A DNA stretch of 64,000 nt from DASSSQ01 sp963839285 (GTDB lineage Bacteria > Actinomycetota > Thermoleophilia > Gaiellales > Gaiellaceae): positions 62,001 to 126,000 of the forward strand of contig CAWIUN010000010.1 in NCBI GenBank assembly GCA_963839285.1, given 5' to 3'. Under the pieces are notes generated by a model. That model was not told the DNA's origin and searched no databases. It worked only from the letters and a program-made list of their open reading frames with translations. The number at the start of each line of letters is the position of its first letter. Position 1 is the first letter of the stretch. Positions 35,227 to 44,913 of the stretch are shown here, piece after piece. The position numbers and the translations under genes are program-made.

Positions 35227-36074
35227 TACGCGCGCGCCTCCGCCGGCTCCTCGGCGACGACGTGCTCGACCGGCAGGCCGGTGTCCCTGCGCAGCCGCTC
35301 GACCAGGTCGCGCCGCAGCCAGCCCGACTTGAGCGACGCGAAGGTCGAGACGATCAGCTCGTCGACCCGCTCGTCGCGCACCGCGTGCATCGCGGCCGCG
35401 TACGGGTCGGGATGGGCGATCTGCCCGTGCACGTCGATCCCCTCGCTCCGGAGCAGCACGATCGCCTGGCGCAGCCGCCGCTCGGCGTCCGGGTGCGCCT
35501 GCGCGCTCGGGTCGCTCTGGGGCGCGACGATCAGGAAGCCGACCGGGCCCTGCGCCGCGCGCTCGCGGATCCGGGCGAGGAGGCGCGACCCGAGCAGCGT
35601 CTCGTTGGCGACGACGAGCACGTTCTGCTCGCCCTCGGACGCCGCCGCCAGGTCGACGACGACGTGCTCGACCGGGATCTCGCCGGCGGCGCGCCGGATC
35701 TGCTCGACCACGTGGCGCCGCTGCCAGCCGGAGCGGGCCTCGGGGTGGGTCGAGACGACGATCGCGTCCACGGGCGGCTCCAGGCTCGCGAGCGCGTCCC
35801 TGACGGCCTGCACCGGCTCGTCGTCGGCGACGAAGCCGTGCGCGTGCACGCCCGCCTCGCGAAGCCGCGCCATGCTCTTCTCGAGCCGGCGGCCGGCCGC
35901 GGCCCGGCGGGTGTCCTCGTAGACGACGTAGCCCTCGCGCGGCTCGTTGATCGGCGCGACGACCGTGAAGGTGACGCCGTCGCCCGCCGCGAGCTCGCGG
36001 AGCCGCAGCAAGAGCTCCTCGCCGGCGATCGTCTCGTTGGCGACGACGAGGACGTGGCGCTGCTCGCCGCTCAC
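35226..36074 (-). CDS. tandem universal-stress-like protein between ctaD and ctaE
   Basis: 282 residues, soluble, two copies of one fold: the first (about 1-140) with HVLVVANETIAGEELL, FTVVAPINEP, LREAGVHAHGFVADDEPVQA and IVVSTHPEARSGWQRR; the second (about 145-282) with NVLVVANETLLGSRLL, FLIVAPQSDP, LRSEGIDVHGQIAHPDPYAA and LIVSTFASLKSGWLRR. The repeat is clear, and matches the soluble part of the gene at 33941, making three copies in one operon. GTG 36074 overlaps the ctaD stop. The family resembles USP; a nucleotide-binding stress role is inferred. Confidence 0.8.
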   Translation of the reverse strand: MSGEQRHVLVVANETIAGEELLLRLRELAAGDGVTFTVVAPINEPREGYVVYEDTRRAAAGRRLEKSMARLREAGVHAHGFVADDEPVQAVRDALASLEPPVDAIVVSTHPEARSGWQRRHVVEQIRRAAGEIPVEHVVVDLAAASEGEQNVLVVANETLLGSRLLARIRERAAQGPVGFLIVAPQSDPSAQAHPDAERRLRQAIVLLRSEGIDVHGQIAHPDPYAAAMHAVRDERVDELIVSTFASLKSGWLRRDLVERLRRDTGLPVEHVVAEEPAEARA

Positions 36075-38018
36075 GGGGTGCCGACCTCCGCCGGCTCGGC
36101 CTCCCGGGCGGAGCCGCCCATGACCGCGTGGCGGGCGCCGGGGACGCCGTACTCGTACGGGCCGCCGACCACCTGCGGGATCTCGTCGAAGTTGAAGATC
36201 GGCGGCGGCGAGGAGACCTGCCACTCGAGCGTCATCGACCGCCACGGGTTGGAGCCCGCCTCCGGGCCGAAGCGCCAGCTCCAGATCATGTTGTAGAGGA
36301 AGACGAGCGTCGAGGCGCCGAGGCCGAACGAGGCGATCGAGATGAACAGGTTCAGGTCGGCGAAGCGCGGCACGTAGTCGGCGACCCGGCGCGGCATCCC
36401 GTGCAGGCCCAGGTAGTGCATCGGGAAGAAGGTCAGGTTGAAGCCGACGAAGGTCAGCCAGAAGTGCAGCTTCCCGAGCTTCTCGCTGTACATCCGGCCG
36501 GTCATCTTCGGGAACCAGAAGTAGATCCCGGCCATGATCGTGAAGAAGGAGCCGCCGAAGAGCACGTAGTGGATGTGGGCGACGACGAAGTAGGTGTCGG
36601 AGACGTGGATGTCGATCGGCACCGAGGCCAGGTAGATGCCGGAGAGGCCGCCGATCACGAACATCGAGATGAAGCCGAGCGCGAACAGCATCGGCGTCGT
36701 GAAGTGGAGCCGGCCCTCCCACATCGTCCCGAGCCAGGAGAAGACCTTCACCCCCGTCGGCACCGCGATCACCATCGAGGTGACCATCATCGGCACGCGC
36801 AGCCACGGCGCCATCCCGGCGACGAACATGTGGTGCGCCCAGACCGAGAAGCCGAGGATCAGGATCGCGAGCAGGCTCAGGGCCATCAGCCGGTAGCCGA
36901 AGACCGGCTTGCGGCTCATCACCGAGACGACCTCGCTGATGATCCCGAACCCGGGCAGCACCATGATGTAGACGGCCGGGTGCGAGTAGAACCAGAAGAT
37001 GTGCTGGTAGCCGAGCACGTAGCCGCCGCTGGCCGGCTCGAAGAAGCTCGTGTGCAGGACGCGGTCGAAGAGGACGAGGAACTGCGAGCCGGCGATGAAC
37101 GGGGTCGCGACGACGACGAGCAGGCTCGTCGTGAAGTTCGCCCAGACGAGCAGCGGCAGGCGCCAGAAGGTCATCCCGGGCGCGCGCATGGTGATGATCG
37201 TGACCAGGAAGTTGAGCGCGGTCGCGATCGAGCTCGCGCCGGCCCACTGGACGGCCATGTTGAAGAAGAGCTGCCCCATCGGCTGGTGCACCGAGAGCGG
37301 CGCGTAGCTCGTCCAGCCGGTCGCGAAGGCGCCGCCGGGGGCGAGGAAGCTCGCGAGCATCAGGCCGCCGGCGACCGGCAGCATCCAGAACGAGAGCGCG
37401 TTCAGGCGCGGGAAGGCCATGTCCGGGGCGCCGATCATCAGCGGGATCACGTAGTTCCCGAGCCCGGCGAAGGCGGGGATGATGAAGAGGAAGATCATCA
37501 GCGCCGCGTGCACCGAGACCAGGCCGTTGAAGGTCTGCGGGTCGACGAACTGGGCGCCCGGGCGGGCGAGCTCGGCGCGGAAGAGCATCGCCATGAAGCC
37601 GCCGATCACGAAGAAGCCGATCGTCGTGACGACGTACTGGACCCCGATCACCTTGTGGTCCGTGTTGACGCGGAAGTAGTCGCGCCAGCTGCGGGCGCCG
37701 TGGCCCGAGTGGTCCTCGGGGACGCGTCGGCGCGCCGACCGCGTAGCGGAGCCAGTAGTCGAAGCCGCCGAGCGAGACGAGGAAGCCGATGCCGCAGGTG
37801 ACCATCTCGACGGTCGCCCAGACGGAGCCGTCCCAGACCGGCTCGTAGCCGATCGCCCAGCGGATGCCGGGGCCGAGCAGGACGCCGAGGCCGAAGAAGA
37901 GCGGCAGGAGCCAGGCCATCCGCAGCCAGCCCGGGGCCGTGAAGCGGCGCAGCCCGCGCCGCGGCGGCGGCGGGGCGTCGGCCGGGTGGAGGTCGTGCCT
38001 GGCGGCGATCGAGGTCAT
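36071..38018 (-). CDS. ctaD: cytochrome c oxidase subunit I (frameshifted)
   Basis: Catalytic subunit that reduces O2 at a haem a3-CuB centre. After ATG 38018 an N-terminal part with two helices (LRMAWLLPLFFGLGVLLG; TVEMVTCGIGFLVSLGG) precedes a break near 37730, where YAVGAPT shifts into EDHSGHGARSWRDYFRVNTDHK. The core has the low-spin haem histidine VSVHAALM, the CuB histidines in WFYSHPAVYIMVLP, MFVAGMAPWLR and HIHYVLFGG. About 649 residues. The N-terminal extension before the TDHK entry is longer than in most subunits I and may come from a fused small subunit IV-like helix pair. Confidence 0.92.
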
Positions 38019-39013
38019 TGCTGCCGGCTCCCCTCGACGAGGTACTGCACGAGCTGGTCGAGCTTGGCGGACGGGATCGAGTCCTTGAACGTGTGGGGCA
38101 TGATGTCCTGGTAGCCGGGCTCGAGGTAGGCGCCGGGGTCGACGATCGAGGTCCGCACGAACTGCTCGAGCGGCTGCCCCGCCCGGCGGGCCTGCTGCGG
38201 CAGCTGGTCGAGGTCGGGCCCCGTCTGCTGCGTCGAGCCGGCCGGCCCGAAGGTGTGGCAGCCGCCGCAGCCCGACTGGTTGAAGACCGCGAGGCCGGCC
38301 GGCCCCTGCGTCTGGCCGCCGGGGTTGCGCTGCCAGGCGGCGAACTGCGGCTGGGCCAGCACGAGCGCCCTCGACCGCATGATCGCGTGCCCGAGGCCGC
38401 AGAGCTCGGTGCAGATGACGTCGTAGGTGCCCTCGCGGGTCGGCGTGATCACGAGGTCGTTCACCTGCCCCGGGACGGCGTCCTGCTTCTGCGCCAGCTC
38501 CGGGACCCAGAACGAGTGGATCACGTCCTTGGAGGTGATCTGCAGCTTCGTCGGCCGGTCGACCGGCAGCCGCAGCTCGCCGTAGGTGTTCCCGTCCGGG
38601 TAGGTGAACTGCCAGGCGAACTGCTGCGCCGTCACCTTGACGACGAGCGGCTTCGAGCCGGCGTTCGAGTTCTGCGCCAGCACGACCGCGCTGATGATCG
38701 AGATCGCGGTCACGAGCACGGCCGGGACCGCCGTCCACCAGATCTCGAGGCCGGTGTGGCCGTGGATCGGCAACCCGTCGAGGTCGTCCTCGGGCGGCGC
38801 CCGGAACTTCCAGATCTCGTAGGCGATCACCGCGGCGACCAGGGCGAAGACGCCGATCGCGATCACGGTCGTGAACCAGAAGACGAAGCCGATCCGGTCC
38901 GCCTCCTTGCCCGCCCAGTCGGGCAGCCACGGGATGAAGTACGCCGTGCTTCCGGCGATCACACCGGCGATCGCGCCGAAGAGCACGAGCTGGAGAAGTG
39001 AGCCCCTGCGCAC
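38015..39013 (-). CDS. ctaC: cytochrome c oxidase subunit II with C-terminal cytochrome c domain
   Basis: 332 residues: two helices, the cupredoxin domain with QFAWQFTYPDGNTYGEL, HSFWVPE and the CuA site CTELCGLGHAIM, then a haem c domain with CGGCHTFGP and axial methionine in YQDIMPHTF. This caa3-type build brings its own electron-entry haem. It starts ATG 39013 and is first in the operon; the stop overlaps the ctaD start. The gap 39014-39153 upstream is shared with a divergent DUF6458 gene. Confidence 0.95.
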   Translation of the reverse strand: MRRGSLLQLVLFGAIAGVIAGSTAYFIPWLPDWAGKEADRIGFVFWFTTVIAIGVFALVAAVIAYEIWKFRAPPEDDLDGLPIHGHTGLEIWWTAVPAVLVTAISIISAVVLAQNSNAGSKPLVVKVTAQQFAWQFTYPDGNTYGELRLPVDRPTKLQITSKDVIHSFWVPELAQKQDAVPGQVNDLVITPTREGTYDVICTELCGLGHAIMRSRALVLAQPQFAAWQRNPGGQTQGPAGLAVFNQSGCGGCHTFGPAGSTQQTGPDLDQLPQQARRAGQPLEQFVRTSIVDPGAYLEPGYQDIMPHTFKDSIPSAKLDQLVQYLVEGSRQQ

Positions 39014-39153
39014 CGGCAGATGAGACTACTCAACCCGCAGATGGTCCCGCCAGAAGACCCGCAGGCCGTATCCGGACGAGGCCGGTCGCCGTTTTCCCTC
39101 TGCACCGCTCGGTGCAACGGGAGACGAACGCAACCCCCTGAGGAGGTACGAAA

Positions 39154-39381
39154 ATGGGTCTCGGTATCAGCCTGATCCTGATCGCCGCCGGAGCGATCCT
39201 GAACTGGGGCGTCAGCGCGACCGTCAACGGCGTCGACCTGCACGCGATCGGCTGGATCCTGATCGCGGTGGGCGCCGTCGGCGCGCTGCTGTCGCTGATC
39301 CTCTGGTCGACGTGGTGGGGCCCCGGCCGCGCCACGAGCAGCCGGCGCACGACCTACGTCGAGGACGGCCCCGTCCCCTAG
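39154..39381 (+). CDS. DUF6458-type two-helix membrane protein
   Basis: 75 residues: MGLGISLILIAAGAILNW, GVDLHAIGWILIAVGAVGALLSLIL and a short Arg/Thr cytoplasmic tail. The GVDLxxIGxIL pattern fits DUF6458. AGGAGG at 39141-39146 is 7 bases before ATG 39154. Transcribed away from ctaC and followed by a terminator. Function unknown. Confidence 0.8.
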   Translation: MGLGISLILIAAGAILNWGVSATVNGVDLHAIGWILIAVGAVGALLSLILWSTWWGPGRATSSRRTTYVEDGPVP

Positions 39382-39416
39382 CGGCGGCCGGACCGGACCG
39401 GGACGGATCGACGCGC

Positions 39417-39446
39417 GAGGCGGCCTCCGGGCCGCCTCGTCCGTTT
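39417..39446 (+). terminator. rho-independent-like terminator after the DUF6458 gene
   Basis: GAGGCGGCC pairs with GGCCGCCTC around TCCG (39417-39438), followed by GTCCGTTT. Perfect 9-bp stem with a stable tetraloop, 36 bases after the stop. Confidence 0.7.
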
Positions 39447-39480
39447 GGGACTCCCGCCGCCCGGGACACAAGTGCCCGTG

Positions 39481-40554
39481 ATGGCAGACCGCCTCTCACC
39501 GGCGCTGCGCGCCTTCGAGTCGCTGGCACGCACCGTCGCGGCGGCGCCCGGCGACGAGGCCGCGATCGTCGACCGCCTCTGCGCCGAGGCCCGCGCGCAG
39601 TTCGGCCTCGAGCGGGCGAGCGTCGTCGACGCCGACGAGCTCGCGGCGCGACACCCGCTGGTCGAGCGGGCGCGCCGCAGCGGCCGCGCCACGGGCGACG
39701 GCCGCCGGGTGGCGGTGCCGCTGCGGAGCGACGGCGAGCACTGCGGATATCCTGATCGGCGACGCGGACGGCGGCGAGCTCGACCTCGACGAGCAGGCGC
39801 TGTCGCTCCTGAGCGCGCTCGGGGTCGTCGCAGGCGTCTCGATCGAGCAGGCGCGGCGCTTCGGCCGCCTCGAGGCCTCGCTCGACGCGCGCTCGAGCTT
39901 CGTCTCGCTCGCCGCCCACGAGCTGCGGACGCCGATCGCCGTCGTCCACGGCGTCGTCTCGACGCTCCACCTCCGCGGCGACGAGCTCGCCCCCGAGCAG
40001 CTGCGCGAGCTGCGCGCGGCCGCCTACGAGCAGACGACCCGGCTCGCCCTCCTGACCGAGCAGCTGCTCGACCTCTCGCGGCTCGAGTCCCGCGAGCCGC
40101 CCCCGAGCCGCGGCGGTTCTGCCCGCGCCGGCTCGTCGACGAGCTCGTGACGCGCATCGCCCCCGACCGCCGGGACGACGTCGTCGCCGAGATCGCGCCC
40201 GAGCTCGAGCTCGTCACCGACCCCGACATGCTCGAGCGCGTGCTCTCGAACCTGCTCGTGAACGCGCTCCGCTACGGCGGCCCGCCCGTGCGCGTGCGCC
40301 TCGAGCCGGGGCCGCCGCCGCAGCTCGTCGTCGAGGACGCGGGCGCCGGCGTCGACCCGGCGCTCGTCCCGACGCTGTTCGAGCGCTTCTCGCGCGGCTC
40401 GCGCGACCGCCGGGGAGCCGGGCTCGGGCTCGCGATCGCCCGCTCCTACGCGCAGGCGCTCGGGGGCTCGCTCGACTACGAGCGGGCCGAGCCGCACGGC
40501 GCCCGCTTCGCGCTGACGCTCCCCGAGCCGGCGCGGGCCGCCGCGCGCCGGTAG
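39481..40554 (+). CDS. sensor histidine kinase with short GAF-like sensor (two frameshifts)
   Basis: About 358 residues from ATG 39481. An N-terminal GAF-like part (SPALRAFESLARTVAAAP to VAVPLRSDGEHCG) breaks at about 39750 into ILIGDADGGEL; then HisKA with the phospho-acceptor in SLAAHELRTPIAVVHG, a break near 40115, and HATPase with LSNLLVNALRYGG (N box), VEDAGAGVDP (G1) and GAGLGLAIARSYAQ (G2). No membrane helix, so a cytoplasmic or membrane-associated redox/light-type sensor is possible. Convergent with a second, larger kinase. No response regulator is adjacent. Confidence 0.8.
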   Translation: MADRLSPALRAFESLARTVAAAPGDEAAIVDRLCAEARAQFGLERASVVDADELAARHPLVERARRSGRATGDGRRVAVPLRSDGEHCGYPDRRRGRRRARPRRAGAVAPERARGRRRRLDRAGAALRPPRGLARRALELRLARRPRAADADRRRPRRRLDAPPPRRRARPRAAARAARGRLRADDPARPPDRAAARPLAARVPRAAPEPRRFCPRRLVDELVTRIAPDRRDDVVAEIAPELELVTDPDMLERVLSNLLVNALRYGGPPVRVRLEPGPPPQLVVEDAGAGVDPALVPTLFERFSRGSRDRRGAGLGLAIARSYAQALGGSLDYERAEPHGARFALTLPEPARAAARR

Positions 40555-40591
40555 AGGCTTCGGGCGCGCCGGACGTCCCGCGGCAAGCCGC

Positions 40592-43500
40592 TCAGTCGGA
40601 GAGCCCCGCGCGGACGTCCTCGTCGCCGCCCGCGATCGGCAGCTCGACGAGGAACTCGCTGCCGCGGCCGGGCTCGGACTCGACCCAGATGCGGCCGTTC
40701 ATGCGCCGGACGAGCTCGCGGCAGATGTAGAGCCCGAGCCCCGTGCCGCCGACGCCGCGGGTCAGGTTCGGGTCGAGGCGGTAGAACTTGTCGAAGATCC
40801 GGCGCTGCTCGGCGAAGGGGATGCCGAGCCCCTCGTCTGCGACCACGAAGCGGACGTGGGCGCCGCGCGCCGACAGCCGCACGTCGACGCGGCCGCCGTC
40901 GGGGGAGTACTTGACCGCGTTGTCGACGAGGTTGACGAGCACCTGGCGCACCTTCTCCGGGTCGGCGGCCACCGACGGCAGCCCTGCCGGGGCGGTGCAC
41001 TCGACGGCGATCCCGGGCGGCAGGTGCGCCCGTTGCGCCTCGACCACGGCGCCGGCCAGGCCCGCGGCGTCGCAGCTCTCGATCGACACGTGCAGGGTGG
41101 CGCTGTCGAGGCGGCTCGCCCAGAGGATGTCGTTGACGATCCGCGCCAGCCGGTCGGCCTCGCCGGTGACGACGTCGAGCAGGGTGTCGCGCCGGTCCTC
41201 GTCGAGGTCGACGTCGACGCGCCGCAGCGTCATCGCGGCGCCGTAGATCGCCGCCAGCGGCGTCCGCAGCTCGTGCGAGACCGTCGAGACGAACTCCGTC
41301 CGCAGCTCCTCGAGCGCCCGCTCCTCGGTCAGGTCGCGGAACGCGTAGACCGTTCCCTCCTCGAGCGCGACGCCGGAGATCGAGATCCAGAGCTCGCGGT
41401 CTCCGAGCTGGAGCGGCATCGACTGCGGCGTGCCGCCGACCGGCACGAGCGGCTCGATCTGCGGCCAGCCCGGCACCGAGTCCGCGATCGGCCGCTCGAG
41501 CACCCGCGAGCGCGGGGAGGCCGATGATCCCGGCCGCCGCCTCGTTCCAGTAGCGCACGACGCCGTGCCCGTCGACGAGGACGACGCCGTCGCCGACGTT
41601 CTGCAGGATCCGCGCCGCCTGCCCGCGCTCCTCGGCGGCGCGGAAGAGGAGGGCGTTGTCGACCGCCGCGGCCGCGCGGCGGGCGAGCTCCCGCGCGAAG
41701 GCGAGGTCGCCCTCGTCGTAGCGGCGGTCCGACTCCGCCCAGATCAGCGAGATGACGCCGAGCGTCCGGCCGCGTGAGACGAGCGGCACCAGCATCAGCG
41801 AGCGGAGCCCGAGCCGCTGCAGCGCCGCCAGGTACTCCGGCCGGTCGGCGAGGCTCTCGGCGAGGAGCTCCGGTCGGGATCTCCGGCACGAGCATCGGCT
41901 TGCCGCTGCGGAGGACGCCGTGCGCGCCCTGCTCGTCGTCGCGGCCGGGGCGGGTAGCGGCGGTGCAGGTCCTCGGCGAGCGCCACCTTGGCCGGGTCGA
42001 CGTGCGCGACGGCGACCCGCTCGACCTCGCCGTCGGCGGCGAGGACGTCGATCGCGCACCAGTCCGCGAGCCGCGGCACCGCGAGCCGGGCGAGGCTGCC
42101 GAGCGTGGCGTCGTAGTCGAGCGAGGAGCCCAGCACCTCGCTCGCCTCGGCGAGGAAGGCGAGCCGCTCCTGCGCCTGCTGCGCGGCGAGCCTGGCCGAG
42201 CGTTCCGCCTCGTAGAGCGAGGCCTGGTTGATCGCGAGCGCGATCCGGTCGCCGACGAGCTCGAGCAGGCGCACGTCCGCGGGCGAGAAGTGCGCCGGCT
42301 CCAGCGAGCCCACGTGCAGGACGCCGAGCGCGTCTCCCTCGGCGAGCAGGGGGACGGCGACGAGCGAGCGGATGCCGCGGAGACGCAGGTGCGGGCTGAC
42401 GAGCTCGACCTGGTCGAGGTCGTCGATCAGCTGCGGCGTCCGGCTCGCCGCGACGCGGCCCGCCAGGCCCCGGCCGAGCGGAATCGGGACGGCCTCGGCG
42501 AGCTCGCCGCCGAAGCCGGCCGCCGCCCGGACCTCGAGCTGCCGGCCCGGTGCCGTCACGCAGCAGGATCAGCGCCGACTCCGCCCCGACCAGCTCGGCG
42601 AGGCTCGAGAGCAGCTCCTGCATCAGGTCGTCGAGCGAGAGGTGCTCGAGGGCCGTGCCGCTGATCCGCTCGAGCGTGCGCAGCGAGGCCGCCGCCGTCT
42701 CCGCGGCGGCGCGCGCTGCCTGCTCGCGCTCGAGCAGCGCCACCCGCTCGGTCTCGTCGCTGACGATCGAGCCGGCGCCGAGCAGCTCGCCGGTCGCGTC
42801 CCGCACGGGGTAGACGCTGACGCGGAAGACGCGACGCTCTCCCGGACGGGCGGCGAGCTCGCCGCCCGTCTCGAGGCCGAGCGTCGGCTCGCCCGCCGTG
42901 ACGGCGCGATCGTAGGCGGCGAAGACCTCCGGGCCGAGCTCCGGCAGCAGCTCGAGCAGGTTGCGGCCGATGTGCTCCGAGACCGGCAGCCCGTTGATCT
43001 CGGCCAGCGCCTCGTTGACGCGGACGAAGCGGAGGTCGCGGTCGAAGAAGGCGAAGCCGGCCGGCGCGGAGGCGAAGAGCAGGTCGAGCAGGGCGGCGGC
43101 CTCGCGCATCTCCTGGTAGAGCCGCGCGTTGTCGACGGCGGCGGCGACGCGGCGCGCGAGCTCGTCCGCCAGCCCCAGCTCCTCCCGGCCGAGGCCGCGG
43201 CCGCTCTCGGCCGAGGCGAGCGTCAACGCGCCGAGCGTGCGGCCGCGCGAGACGAGCGGGACGGCGAGCGCGGAGCGGAAGCCGAGCTCCCGTGCGAGGC
43301 GGAGCGACTCCTCGTCGGCGAACGCCTCGCGCAGGTGCTCGTCGCCGATCTCGGCCAGGTGGACCGGGCCGCCCGTCTCGTAGGCGCGACGCGCGGCCGT
43401 GCCCGGGCCGCCGCGGCGCCAGAGCTGCCAGCCGAGCGCGGCCCGAGCGGGGTCGGCGTGCTCGACGGCGATCCGTCGCAGCGTGCCCGCCTGCTCGAGG

Positions 43501-44063
43501 TCGACCGAGTACCAGTCGGCCAGGGTCGGCACGAGCAGCGGCCCGAGCCCGCGCAGCGTCGCCTCGTAGTCGAGCGACGAGCCGAGCAGCGTGCTCGCCT
43601 CGGCCAGGAGCTGCAGCCGCTGCTCGCCCCGGCGCCGTTCGGTGACGTCGTGGAAGATGCTGATCGCCTGGACCGCCTCGCCCCGCTCGTCGCGGAGCGG
43701 CAGCGCCCGGACCTGCGACCAGCGCTCCTCCCCGGCGGGCCCGGCGCGATAGCAGACGAGCTCCTCGGCGTAGGGCTCCCCCTCGAGCACGCGCCGGGTC
43801 GGCAGCCGCTCGGCAGGCAGCGGCGTCCCGTCGTCGGTCAGCATCACGAACGCCGAGGCCACCTCCCACGCGGGCACCGCCTGCAGCTCCTCGAGCGAGT
43901 CGAAGCCGATCAGCTCGAGCGCCCGCGGGTTCGCGTAGACGATCCGGCCGGTCCGGTCGATCACCGTGACGGCGTCCGCCACGGCGCCGAGCAACGTCTC
44001 CAGCAGCTCGGGCGAGACGCCTTCCCGGCTCTCGTGCTGCGTCGGTCCCTCCCGGTCGGGCAC
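40592..44063 (-). CDS. large multi-sensor histidine kinase, PAS/GAF (about four frameshifts)
   Basis: About 1157 residues from GTG 44063. Order: PAS (about 20-140, VIDRTGRIVYANPRALELIG), GAF (150-310, SLDYEATLRGL), PAS (315-430, FFDRDLRFVRVNEALAEI), GAF (470-640), GAF (660-790), PAS (800-910, VLVDGHGVVRYWNEAAAGIIGL), HisKA (about 925-985, STVSHELRTPLAAIYG) and HATPase (LVNLVDNAVKYSPDGG, VADEGLGIPF, GGTGLGLYICRELV). Breaks lie near 42555, 41950, 41885 and 41520. The GAF units share the phrase SLDYxATLxxL with dedicated repeats, so the sensor grew by duplication. No membrane helix. The signal is unknown. Confidence 0.82.
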
Positions 44064-44099
44064 CCCGCTCCTTTCCGCTCGCCGCAGAACGATATCGAG

Positions 44100-44913
44100 C
44101 TACTGCGAGCGCGCGAGCGGGTCGAGCACGAGCACGGCGCCGCCGTCCTGGGCCGCCGTGAAGGAGGTCGCGTAGGCGCGCGGCGTCGTCAGCCGCTCGA
44201 CCGCGTCGCTCTCGGCACGGCCGAGAGCGGCGGGCGTCAGCCGCTCGTGGGCGGGCAGGGTCGCCGCGAGCGGCTGCGAGAGCGCCCGCTCGAAGTCGGC
44301 CCGCCTGAAGTAGATCGCCCAGCTGACGCTCTTGCCGTCCGCGCCGGTCGCGGGCGGCAGGAACGCGACCACGGAGTCGGCCGCCGCGTACTCGAAGGTG
44401 TAGAGCGCGAGCTCGAGCGCCTCGCGGCGGAGCAGCACGGCGCGCGAGGCGGACGGCGCGCCCGCGTCGATCGCGCAGTCCTTGCCGAGGCCGCAGAGCA
44501 GGTAGAAGACCGACTTCGAGGTCGGGTCGACGCTCGATCTCCTGGCCGCTGAGGCCGCCCCGGACCGCGACCGCCTCGACCGGCACGTTCTGCGGCTGGT
44601 TCTGCACCTCGGGCAGGTGCGCCTGGATGCCGACGAGCTGGGCACCGGCGCCGGTCCGGTAGAGCGGGGCGACGTGGGCGGCGATCTCGCCGGCCCGGTC
44701 GAGGCTCGAGCGCGCCTGCGGCTCCCAGGCCGACCAGGGCCGCTGCGGCGCCGAGCCGTCCCGCGAGAGCACGACCGCGAGCACCGCGACCGCGACCCAG
44801 AGGATCACGGCGAGCGCCGCGTAGGCGAGGCGGAAGCGCCCGCGGAAGGCCGAGCCCTCCCGCCCGGTCGCATGCTCGACGAGCGGCTGCTCCTCGCTCA
44901 GAGCCTCGGCCAT
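44100..44913 (-). CDS. membrane protein of unknown function, next to the FtsH-like gene (frameshifted)
   Basis: About 271 residues from ATG 44913. A charged N-region, one helix (FRLAYAALAVILWVAVAVLAVVL), then a soluble domain: WSAWEPQARSSLDRAGEIAAHVAPLY, after a break near 44535 SVFYLLCGLGKDCAI, then ALYTFEYAAADSVVAFLPP and a C-terminal AYATSFTAAQDGGAVLVLDPLA. I do not recognise the family. The start lies 15 bases inside the end of the protease gene, so the two are coupled; a substrate adaptor or an anchor for the protease is plausible. Confidence 0.6.

Noticed and set aside
39445..39480. Upstream extension of the histidine kinase to a GTG/TTG-type start before ATG 39481
   Set aside because: The added residues (MGLPPPGTQVPV) lie over the terminator tail and are not kinase-like; ATG 39481 fits better.
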